Shown here piece by piece: positions 55,470-64,000 of a stretch of 64,000 bases of DNA. Numbering within the stretch: position 1 is the first letter of the stretch; each line of letters starts with the position of its first letter. The translations under genes and the position numbers were made by a program. The notes below the pieces were generated by a model. The model was not told the DNA's origin. It searched no databases and saw only the letters and a program-made list of their open reading frames with translations. The stretch comes from Mastigamoeba balamuthi (Eukaryota; Evosea; Mastigamoebida; Mastigamoebidae), in assembly GCA_902651635.1 (NCBI GenBank), contig CACRSC010000004.1, positions 672,195 through 736,194 of the forward strand, read 5' to 3'.

Positions 55470-58400
55470 TCATTGCGGGGCTCCGGGTTGGTGTTGTTGG
55501 GTGGAGGGTGCGCTGGTGGGGACCGGCTGCCCCGCCTCGGGAGAGGTCGTCTGCAGCCTAGGCAGGCAGCGGAGCAGGTCGTCGGGCGGCGCCTGCGAGC
55601 CCGAAACCGACGGCAGCACGGGGGAGGGCGGTATGATCATGCTTGTCATCGACGACTGCCCCTGGCCCGCACCCAGCGGCGGCAGCGACTTGGGCAGCGC
55701 CGGCAGCCCCGAGAACTTGCCCAGGGAGTCCTGCGACGACGACCTCACCATCGCGGGCATCGCGCTCATCGCAGGGGGAGAGGTAGACGTCCCGGGCTGC
55801 CCCTGCGAGGCAGCGCGCACTCGGAGCTGACTGTAGCGCGCCTCCTCGTGACGGATCTTCTGGCGCAGCAGCTCGTGCTGGGCGAGGGCGTTGGCGCCGT
55901 GGCTGAGGTACGGAGACCCTGCGGGGCCCGTCTGCATGACCTTTCGCTGGGACACCGAGGGAGAAGCGCCAGCAGACGGAGGGCCCTGCTGCGTGATTGC
56001 TGCGAGGGCTGCGGGCGAGGACGTTACCGGGGGCTGCGAGGTCGACATGCGCTGGCCGGCAGCGACCGCGGCCGCGGCTGCCTGGGCCTCGCGCTGCTGC
56101 TGGTTGGCGAGCGCCTGGTGGTGCGATATGAGGAGCTGCTGCTGCTGCTGCTGCATAAACAGCTGGTGCTGCAGCTGCATCTGGTGCTGGAGCTGCTGCT
56201 GCTGCACGGACATCCACTGAGCCGCGACCTGCTGCTGCTGCTGCTTCTGGACGAGCGTCGGCGGCCACTCCGTGGGCAGTGGCGATGCGTGCTGGGAGAG
56301 AGTGCCGCCCATCGCGTCCTTCATGCGGCCAGCCACGAGGTTGTACGACCCCAGCTGTCCGGGCGCTGTCTGCGAGATCTGGTACTGAGCCCCCGGCGCC
56401 GGCCCTTGCTGCGTGAACTGCGAGATCGGCTGGAGCTGCGGCAGCTGCTGTTGCATCTGCGACATCCCCATCGGCGGGAGCGCCTGCGCCTGAAACCCCT
56501 GCGACAGAGGCTGCTGCACGAGCGACGGCAGCTGACGGAGGCCCGCACCCTCTGCAGCCGAGGCCTGCGCAGACGGGTCGGAGAGCATTCTCTGGAGGGG
56601 CACGCCGGCCGGCTGCTGGGGCTCTATCGCAGAGGGCCCCTGAAGGAGCCCGGGTATCCCGACGGGCGACGCGTCCCTCTGCGGGGGCTCGGACATCAAG
56701 CTGCTCAAGGACATCATGCGGATAGGCGAGGTTGTCGGCGGGGCTGACGAGAGCGGGGGTAGCTCGCCCGCTGCTGCCTGGCCCTGCTGCTGCCCCTGTG
56801 CCGGAGTGCCTGACAGCGACGGGAGCGCCATGCCACCTGCAGGTCCGGAGTTGATGGGCGCCAGCAGCTGGATGGCGCCCGTGGGCGCTCCCTGCTGCGC
56901 CGTCGGGGCCGATACACCAACCGGAAGGCCGGTAAGCGGCCCGCGACTGGCAATCGCCGACGGCTTGGGAGCCCCGAGCGAGCCCAGCTGGGACTGCGGG
57001 AAGCTCCGGCCGAGCAACTGCATCCCTGCCCCGTACTGCCCCTGGAACTGCGATCCGAACATCTGCGGCGCCGGAGAGACGTCGGCTGACGCGGCGGATG
57101 GCACGGTCGTTCTATGCGACGCGGGGACGGCCATCAGCGATGACAGCTTCCCGGGCTGCTGCAGCTCCCCCATCGCAAGCTGTGTGCACAGAAAATATCA
57201 CGTGAGAATCCCGAGACGAGAGATCTCGGCGCACTCGTATGCGCTCCCCGACAGGCGTGTCAGCGGACCGGCCCCTGAGCGAACGTGCGCCGAACGTGGG
57301 GTCCGCGTTCGTCTTCTGCTGACGCCACAGGGCACGCCGTCACCGTTAGTGGGATTGCTCCGAGCGAGCAGCCATACCGCATGCTGCGCCGCGCGGCTCT
57401 GGAACCACACGTAGTAGGCCGTCGCGACGTGCGCCATGTTGCGCCTCCACACGAACTGCTTCGTCGACACCGCAGACGCCGCCGCCGGGGACGCCTGCGG
57501 CTGCGGGGTCGATCCCAAGCGGATGGGGTTCTCCCCAGCGCGGACCGGGGTGGCGATCTTCGTCTCCGACATTGGCGCGTACGCCCCCTGCTGGGGGTAC
57601 ACGCCGCCCGGGGCCTGCGGCAACAGCGCGGGGCCAGGCAAGCCCGCCGCGCTCGGCGGCGGGGGCGACCGGGGCCGACGAGGCAGCGATCTGGGAGTAC
57701 GGGTCCGCCGTCCCGGAGTAGAAGGCCAGGCGCTGCTGCTGCGACTGCATGGGGAACTGGGAGGCGGGTATCCTCTGGGGCTGCTGTATCCCAGCCGCCT
57801 GGCGCGCCTGCTCCCACTTGATCGCCGCCTGCTCGCCCGTGCTGCGCGTCATCTGCGCCAGCGGGTCGTGCGCCCGCTGCGGCGTCGGGGGCGCCGACGG
57901 CTGCTTCACGGGCAGCGACGGGGCAGCCGCGGCCACCAGCGCTGCCGCCTGCTGCTTTGCGTTATTCGGTTGGCGGCTCCAGCCCCTGTGGCGCTTCTTG
58001 GCGCGCTGGCCGCTGCCGCCGCTGGACCCCGCGCCGCCACGCCCGCGCCGCGCGCCGCGGCCCCTGCCGCGCCCGCGCGCGGGCGTCTGCTCCCACGCGT
58101 CGTCGTCGTCGTCGTAGTCGTCCCCGTCGTCGCCGTCGCTCTCGGACTCCGTGGCCGAGTCGTAGTCGGCGTCCTCGGTGTCGTCCTCGAAGCCCTCCAC
58201 TCCCGGCGGGTCCGGGCTCCCCGCGTCCTCGTCCAGCGCCGACGCGGGGCGCTTGCTCCCGCGCCTGCCGGTCTTGGACTTTTCCTTCCCCTTGCGCGCC
58301 GCAGCGGCGCCGCCCTCCTCGATATTCTACGCAACCCCATTTGTATGTCAGCGCGCGCGCGGATTATTTTCGCCCGCGGCGGCGCTGCGGCGGCCGCACA

Positions 58401-59512
58401 ATCTTCTTGTCCCAGGCGGTGTAGGCCGAGGCGTCGAAGACGACGGCCCCGTCGTCCTCCTCGGCGGCGGCGGCGGTGGCGGCGGTGGCGTCGCCGGCGT
58501 CCTCGTCCTCGACCGGGGGAGCGCCGGGAGGGGCGCCGTCCACGAGGTCGTCCGCCGCGGCGTCACGCGCGCCGGTGCGGTCGGGGGACCACACGGCCCT
58601 CTGCTTGCGCTCTGTTTGGCGTTTAATTTTTTCAGCCGGGGAGGGTCGCGCGGGTTCTCGTGGGGAGTCGGTGGCACTATGAGAAAAAAATAGGCCCCGA
58701 TGACGTCGGGTGATCGCAGATGATGTTTTTAATGGGGGGAGACACAGGTCAAAGGGGGTGAAATATGACTAAAGCAGAAGGGGCTGTCGAAGAAAAATCA
58801 TGAACATATGAAATGCGGCGCGCGCACCTCTCCGCAGGCGCATTGACAGGCCCGGCTTCTCTAGGTCGTCCTTGGTCGCCACGTTGAACGTGACCTGCAC
58901 AGAGGCAGCACGGGGGGCGCCCGTTGATAACACTGTCAATACCGAAGACAAAATAATACCCACGCTTTTCTCCAAAGTCGCAAGAAAAACCAACTGCCGA
59001 GGGGGCAGACGGGGTGCGAGTGCAGGGTCGAGCACAGGAAGCCCCGCGCGCCACGCCGCCCCCCAAGACAACTGCGTCCGTGCGCGAGAGCGCTGTCGGA
59101 CATCGCGACACACCGGTAGAGTGCACCAGTACTGAAACAAAAAAAGGGACAGGGAGACCGAAACGGGAAAAGTTCGGTCGGGGGCCACCTCCGCCAGGCA
59201 AGGGCGAGGCGCATGGCGCGGGCCTGGCGAGCCGCGCCCCGCAGGGTCTTTTCAGTCTGTTCCCTGGAGATATTGCGAAATGCCCCAGTATGAAGAAAGA
59301 AGGAAATATAAAACGGGCAAAAGGGGCACTGGCGCATGCCACGCCGGCATGCCGCGTGGTGGGGAGGTGGCGCCAGGCCGCGCCAGGGGGTGCGTGGGGT
59401 GCGGAGTTATTTTGAGGTCGTCCGAAAGGCGAGCCTTTTTCTTTTTCTTCGGGTCGGTGGGGCTGAGGCGATCGTCGATGTTGTCCTCCCTCTCGTGAGC
59501 TGGCGTGGCCAT
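55470..59512 (-). CDS. Gln/Pro-rich nuclear-type protein with basic and acidic low-complexity regions
   Basis: A minus-strand multi-exon gene, partly uncertain. The likely first exon is at ATG 59512 (MATPAHEREDNIDDRLSP ... KKKKKARLSDD). A later exon encodes VTFNVATKDDLEKPGLSMRL and joins through a good acceptor at about 58679 to SPAEKIKRQTERKQRAVW. A 73-nt intron (58327-58399) can join this in frame to an acidic exon (ESESDGDDGDDYDDDDDAW), an Arg/Gly-rich stretch, a segment FVWRRNMAHVATAYYVWFQS, and finally a 560-residue Gln/Pro/Ser-rich tail with poly-Gln runs ending at 55470. The acidic exon has no usable ATG of its own, which supports one gene; otherwise a separate short gene would end at 58364. 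No known domain is recognised. Composition suggests a chromatin or transcription cofactor. Confidence 0.5.
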
Positions 59513-60071
59513 TGGGTGTCGTGGCTGCGAGGCCGCCACAGGGCGTCGACGGTGGTGTCGGTTCACACCGAGAAGATTTTTAAGTGTTTAACCTCGAAAG
59601 ATATGCCGCTAAAGGGGAACACGACAGGTCCACAACGAGATAGTCCACACCCAACACTTCCGCCCTCCTCGTGCTGTCGGCTCCACTCTTTCTCTCTCAG
59701 AGATTGCGCGGGTGATCCTCTCGGCCCGTACTGACGCCGACTGTCACCAACGGTTTTCCCGCTATTTCCGATTGCATTCTGGGAACACTATTCTGTGCAA
59801 ACTCCACTACCGTTCTCAACGGTGCAATCTGCACACAACTGGCCGCACCGACTTGCCGCCGCTACAAAGCACCGCATGGCTCGGCACGGGTTGCGTGCGA
59901 ATCGACTCAACGGGAAACTCTTTCAAACCGACAGCAATTCAGTCTCCTTGCTTTAACACCGCCCACCACAGATAAAAGACGATGCTCGTCTCACGGAAAT
60001 CCGTCTCAAAAGAACACCATACTGAGAATAGCTGTGCACAGAGCACGGCAACGGTAGCATGGAAGTCGGCG
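59513..60071. other. Intergenic stretch, no gene seen
   Basis: About 560 bp between the start of the Gln/Pro-rich gene and the stop of the 7TM gene. Frames here are short and show no domain. No tRNA or other RNA gene is recognised. Confidence 0.4.
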
Positions 60072-61660
60072 TTACTGTCTTTCGCCCTGCGTCGTGTTAC
60101 CCGCTTGCTGTGGCGTTTCAACGAAGTCCAGCTTAGGGGGAGGGACGGGAGGCAGCACAGGCCTTTCCCACACGAAGAGCATCATAACCATGGCAGCCGC
60201 ACTGCTCAAGATCAGGATAAGGGTGTCGCACCGCACCCATAGCTTCTGCCAAGGAAGTGCGATGGGCAGCGTCATGAAGAAACCTTGGACGGCTGCATAG
60301 AACAGTACGAAAGCCCCAACGCTGACAGATGCGAACTTGCCGGGCTCGGGGCGATGCGCGAGAAGAGAATCGGCAGTCTGGTCCACCTCGGTGTCCTCGG
60401 GATTGTCAGAGACTATGTGGTCCTCCCTGAGGCGCTGGTCGCGCCTATGCTGCGACGCCTCGAGCAGTGTGGAGGAGATGTCCAGCGCCCACGCAACCAG
60501 GGCGCACGAGGCAAACATAGCTCCCCAGCGATACCTCTCCAACGACTGGTAAAACTCGAACAGAATGAACACCATGAGCGCGATGAGTCCGATGCTGTTT
60601 GTCCGAGTGAGCTGCGGCGCCGGCACAAGTGAATCTTACCCCAGCCTCTGCGTTTTGCTGGTCCTCACGTCGGACCAAGCGTAGAACGTCATAACAAATG
60701 CCGTGTGGGCGATGGCGAGGCAGTAGTTGGCAGCGTAGGCAATGGGGGCATTTGCCTTGCCGCTGACATGGAAGCGTGACCAGTACGACGTGGCCGACGC
60801 GGACCCGACGAGAAGTGCGGTGAGCACGAGCACTAGCCACACCTCGAGCTCCAACCTAGAGAACGAGGAACGCGTCAGTCGTGGTCCAACACACACACAC
60901 ATAAAACTCTCACGGTCTGGATGTGCGGCACTTCCACCGGCGAACGAGCAGCATGAGAGACGTGCCCAGCGTGGCAATCAGAGCGATCACGCTCCACGCG
61001 CGGTACACTACAGGGGCCGGAAGTGTTAAGTGGGAGCCGACCGGTGAATGCTGCGACGCACGTCCTGGCAGGCCTATGTTTTCTGCCGACAGGTGCTCGT
61101 TCCCGGGATTGAGCAGCGTGTAGTTGACTGTGCAAGAGAGGTCAGAGACGAGTGGTGACCGCGCAGAAGAGGATGCGTGCCCGAGGCCGTCAGTTTCGGG
61201 ATCGTCGTGAGGTTCCTCGTCTTGTTGGCGCAATCGGGGGCCATCGCCACAAAATAGTACACGCCGTCAGCCACGCACTTCCAGTCCACGTCCAGCATCC
61301 CCATGAACGCGTCCCCTGTGTGGCGGCGCGACCAATTGGAATTAAATGCGAATCTCACGAATGCGCTCAAGCGATTTCCGTACTCGAGTACGAGCAGGAG
61401 AAGCCACAGAACTGGCGGATGCTCATGCCGAGGATGTGGTCGTACTCGCGCTGGGAGCAGACGTGCAGAGAGACGAGGGCGCTCGGGTAGTGCGAGAGGT
61501 CCGCCACAAGAGACACCCGGGCGCTGCCCGCGGCAACAAATCCGAAGCGCGCCACGGTGGCGGCGATGGTCTCGTTCGTTACGGTGAGCGTGCGGCTGCC
61601 CTTGAGCGCCGCAGCGCACGCCAGCAGCGCAGCCAGGACAACGAAACAGCGCCCCGCCAT
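60072..61660 (-). CDS. Seven-transmembrane protein with signal peptide and ectodomain
   Basis: A multi-exon gene from ATG 61660. It begins with a signal peptide (MAGRCFVVLAALLACAAALKG), then an extracellular/lumenal domain of about 180 residues with several Cys and Asn-linked sites (SQREYDHILGM, VDWKCVADGVYYFVAMAPDC). Seven hydrophobic helices follow: YRAWSVIALIATLG, VWLVLVLTALLVGS, YAANYCLAIAHTAFVMTF, IGLIALMVFILFEFY, MFASCALVAWALDI, VSVGAFVLFYAAVQGFF and LILILSSAAAMVMMLFV. The layout resembles GOST/GPR107-TMEM87 type or other orphan 7TM proteins, but I do not see a diagnostic motif. The tail is short and Pro/Lys-rich. The gene is divergent from the UBE2J-like gene about 215 bp away. Confidence 0.75.
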
Positions 61661-61874
61661 CCACAAGAGATTTCGTTATCCCGAGAGATTCTTGACACAG
61701 GAAAATCCCCTAATACTGAATAACTACCCCCGCGGCGGCAATAGGGCACCACCCAAGACCGCGCTACACGAGCGCATTGCGTGTCTCCACAAGGGCCGGG
61801 GGAGGCAGGAAGATCGGCAAGAAATATCTTCTGTATCTCACAGCACAGTTGGTATCAAGTTTCAGAGAGCGAAA
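61661..61874. promoter_or_regulatory. Divergent promoter of the 7TM and UBE2J-like genes
   Basis: A 214-bp spacer between two opposite start codons. An AAATATCTTCTG element lies about 45 bp before the UBE2J-like start, and GGGATAACGAAATCTC lies on the minus strand just before the 7TM start. Confidence 0.45.
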
Positions 61875-62499
61875 ATGTCTAACAAGCCGACCCCCGAGTG
61901 CGTGCGCCGCCTGAGGCTCGAGTGGCAAGCGATCATGCGCAGCCCCATCCCCAACCTCATCGCCTGCCCCGATCCCGACGACATTACCCTCTGGCACTAC
62001 GCTCTGCTGGGCCCCGAGGACACGCCCTATGCAGGCGGCGTCTACTACGGCCGCGTGCAGTTCAAGCCCAACTACCCGCACGCCCCGCCCGCCATCTTCA
62101 TGTCGACGCCCTCTGGCCGCTTCAAGCCCGAAACGCGCCTCTGCCTCAGCATGAGCGACTGTAAGTTTTCCAGCGCGCTCCTCTCCCGTTGACACACTGC
62201 TTTTCGTATAGACCACCCCGAGACGTGGACCCCCGCTTGGTCTGTCTCGAGCATCCTGCTGGGACTCCTGTCGTTCATGGTGCGCATTACCATCCCCTCT
62301 CTCCACAGTGCGCCGTGCGGACGTGCTCACGCCCCCCTGTTTACAGCTCGAGAACACTGTGACTGCCGGGAGCATTGAGACGTCGGTTGAGGATAAGAGG
62401 GCGCTTGCTGCGTCGTCGCTTGAGTTCAACAAGTCTCTCCCGAAGTTCCGCCAGCTGTTCCCGTCGCTGCTCGATCCCGAGGATTCCGCCCCTCAGTAA
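61875..62499 (+). CDS. UBE2J/Ubc6-like ubiquitin-conjugating enzyme without membrane anchor
   Basis: Three exons (61875-62160, 62212-62279, 62347-62499) join in frame to 168 residues. The UBC fold has the signature of the ER-associated UBE2J/Ubc6 branch: WHYALLGPEDTPYAGGVYYG, TPSGRFKPETRLCLSMSD with the catalytic Cys, and YHPETWTPAWSVSSILLGLLSFM. In this branch the first element is usually TPNGRF; here Ser replaces the Asn that takes the place of the HPN-motif Asn. The protein ends after a short hydrophilic tail (LLDPEDSAPQ) with no C-terminal membrane helix, unlike typical Ubc6/UBE2J proteins. A missed 3' exon is possible but none is visible. Confidence 0.9.
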
Positions 62500-62574
62500 A
62501 CAAAGACGCCCAGCGCGGATTTGAAGTCCCGGTAAATTGCATTCAGTTGGTATGCTATCGAGCGACTTGGCTTG

Positions 62575-63940
62575 CTATTTTGTGTCCATCGGCTTTGGAG
62601 TGGTGTCTGTGCTCTCCTGCTGTGCGGGCGCTGCGTGTGCGGTGGCGGGCTCGCTCTTCGGCGCCTCCGTAGGCTTTCCGAACCACTTGCCTTTCGATTT
62701 GAGCATGGTCACAAACCTCTTGACCTCCTGGGATGGGACCGGTCAGCGTGCAGTCGCCGAAAAGGGAGGTATCTTACGCTGTCCCAATCGTCGAACCCGT
62801 ATGACGGGAAGTCGCCTTTCCTCTCGTGGGCCTCAGGAGCATCGCGGTACATGCGCACGTATTGCTCTGACCGCTTCATCGTGTACTGTAGCCGTTTATT
62901 GAGAAAAGAGCGGTAGCTGGCTCGTCGTACCATGCGGCCCTCGTATCCAAGGCCACCCCTGAGTTGCTTGTACACCTCCACGAGGAGAGACACGTCGCTG
63001 CTCGCGTACTGTGCATCGCACGTGAGCCAATCAAAGAGCCTGATCAATTAAAAATAGATCACCGTGAGTGCCTTCTGGGGCAGAGGCCTGCGTTCCCAGA
63101 ACAACGGGTCTTCGTCCATGAGCTTGTGCATCTCCACCTTGGTGTCGTGAGTCGCTCCCATTCCGTGCTTTCTGTGGCTGTGTGAGCAGACTTGCGTGCC
63201 GTAACGAGTGTTGGCAGCGCACTTGATAAGAGTGCTCAGCCCGATGGGAATCGGAACCTTGCCCTCCAGAGTCCTCTTGAGCACCGCGTAAGCCACCTGT
63301 AGCGCACCGCCGGTCAGAGTATACCCTTCCAGTGCCCCTCCCCGGCCGGGAAACGCGCCTGGGTGTCGAAGACGTTTGCCAGGCTCACGCGGGCGTTGTG
63401 AAAGAGCGCGTCGCTGTCTCCCCTGCAGTCGTGCAGCACTTTGACCACCTCGGTCGACTGCAGCACGTCCCTCAGCCCCGCGGCCATCATCTGCTCGCGC
63501 TTCTCTGCGTCGACCACGTCGAACAGGTACGCGCGCTTCTCCGGGGTGGCGACCTGCACGAGGCACAGCGAGCCGTTCCTGCCGAGGTTGACGCCCTCGC
63601 AGTCGACGACGACGAACGAGTGCCGCTTGATGTCGGCCATCGCGTTGGCCGCCTGCCCCGCGGTCTCCACGAGCGCGTACACGCCCTTCTCCCGCGCGAT
63701 CTTGATCTGCTCCTTCTGCGCAGGGCTGGGCGCTGCCTTGGCCTTTGCGGTCTGCTTGGCGCTGGGCGCAGGTGCAGGCGCTGTTGCTGCCGCTGCCGCT
63801 GCCGCCTTCGGCTTGGGCGCCACCGCGCTCTTCGGGGATGTTCGAGGGCGTTTGGCTGGGCGTTGCGGCGCGGTCGCTGGGGTTGGTGACGGCGCTGGCT
63901 CGTCCATCGACGACAGGATCATTTTGAGGCGGTCCGCCAT
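62575..63940 (-). CDS. DEDD-family 3'-5' exonuclease (EXD1/Egalitarian-like)
   Basis: Four exons (63940-63359, 63296-63063, 63008-62778, 62727-62575) join in frame to 399 residues. The N-terminal 90 residues are Ala/Lys/Pro-rich. The RNase D-type exonuclease domain follows: HSFVVVDCEGVNLG with the first two acids, VVKVLHDCRGDSDALFH, FDTQ-VAYAVLKRTLEG across intron 1, WERRPLPQKALT-YASSDVSLLVEVY with the last Tyr...Asp pair split by intron 2. This layout matches the EXD1/Egalitarian-like branch, which processes or binds RNA. The first intron (63297-63358) starts with GC; only this join keeps the conserved frame. The C-terminus is Lys-rich then Thr/Pro-rich. Confidence 0.9.
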
Positions 63941-64000
63941 CGCGCAGCTTGCTTGTTGACACAAAGTATCTCGATGCAAATCCTGGAGGTTTGCCCTAAC

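Noticed and set aside
1-64000. tRNA, rRNA or CRISPR features
   Set aside because: I looked for tRNA-like cloverleaf boxes, conserved rRNA stretches and regularly spaced direct repeats and saw none. A tRNAscan or Rfam run would be decisive.

Overview
This window is nuclear DNA from a GC-rich, intron-rich unicellular eukaryote. The genes are split by many short introns (about 25 to 145 nt, mostly GT-AG, some GC-AG). Genes lie close together on both strands, and their products are typical eukaryotic proteins: PRP8, DIS3, anoctamin, SPRTN, HELQ, DDX11, a RhoGEF and a CLU-domain protein. The mix of a B-box/filamin/kelch protein, kelch F-box proteins, a RhoGEF with DH and PH domains and a chromodomain Ty3 element would suit an amoebozoan or similar free-living protist. 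That placement is inference; nothing in the sequence names the species.

Layout. 1-1860: tail of a Ty3/gypsy-type chromodomain retroelement, cut by the window edge. 1861-5430: an AT-richer segment unlike the rest, holding only fragmentary coding-like stretches and poly-C tracts. 5.6-11.4 kb (+): a DDX11/CHL1 helicase, then a degenerate sirtuin-like protein with a Gln-rich tail. 11.5-14.7 kb: a small uncertain gene, DPH6 (-), TMEM222/RTE1-like (+) and SPRTN protease (-). 15.1-20.4 kb (+): an acid-lipase-type hydrolase, a small unknown protein and a B-box/filamin/kelch protein. 20.4-25.0 kb: an ankyrin protein (-) and a HELQ helicase (+). 25.0-29.4 kb (-): two related genes carrying a ribose-5-phosphate-isomerase-like domain, one fused to a LOG-type domain, with a small unknown ORF between them. 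29.6-34.5 kb (-): DIS3 exoribonuclease and a bZIP factor. 34.6-38.3 kb (-): an anoctamin and a small unknown protein. 38.6-46.0 kb (-): PRP8, the largest gene. 46.2-50.1 kb: an EEP-family nuclease/phosphatase (+) and a CLU-domain protein (-). 50.5-55.2 kb: an F-box kelch protein (+) and a RhoGEF (-). 55.5-59.5 kb (-): a Gln/Pro-rich nuclear-type protein. 60.1-63.9 kb: a seven-helix membrane protein (-), a UBE2J-like ubiquitin-conjugating enzyme (+) and a DEDD 3'-5' exonuclease (-).

Functional themes are housekeeping: DNA repair and replication (DDX11, SPRTN, HELQ), RNA processing (PRP8, DIS3, the DEDD exonuclease), translation (DPH6, possibly CLU), ubiquitin and ER biology (UBE2J-like, F-box), and membranes (anoctamin, lipase, 7TM protein). 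Several neighbours are divergently transcribed from short shared promoters. The most novel-looking locus is the LOG/RpiA-like pair at 25-29.4 kb: a domain family that releases ribose 5-phosphate is fused to a domain that resembles ribose-5-phosphate isomerase but lacks its usual catalytic motifs, and a second copy of that domain lies next door.
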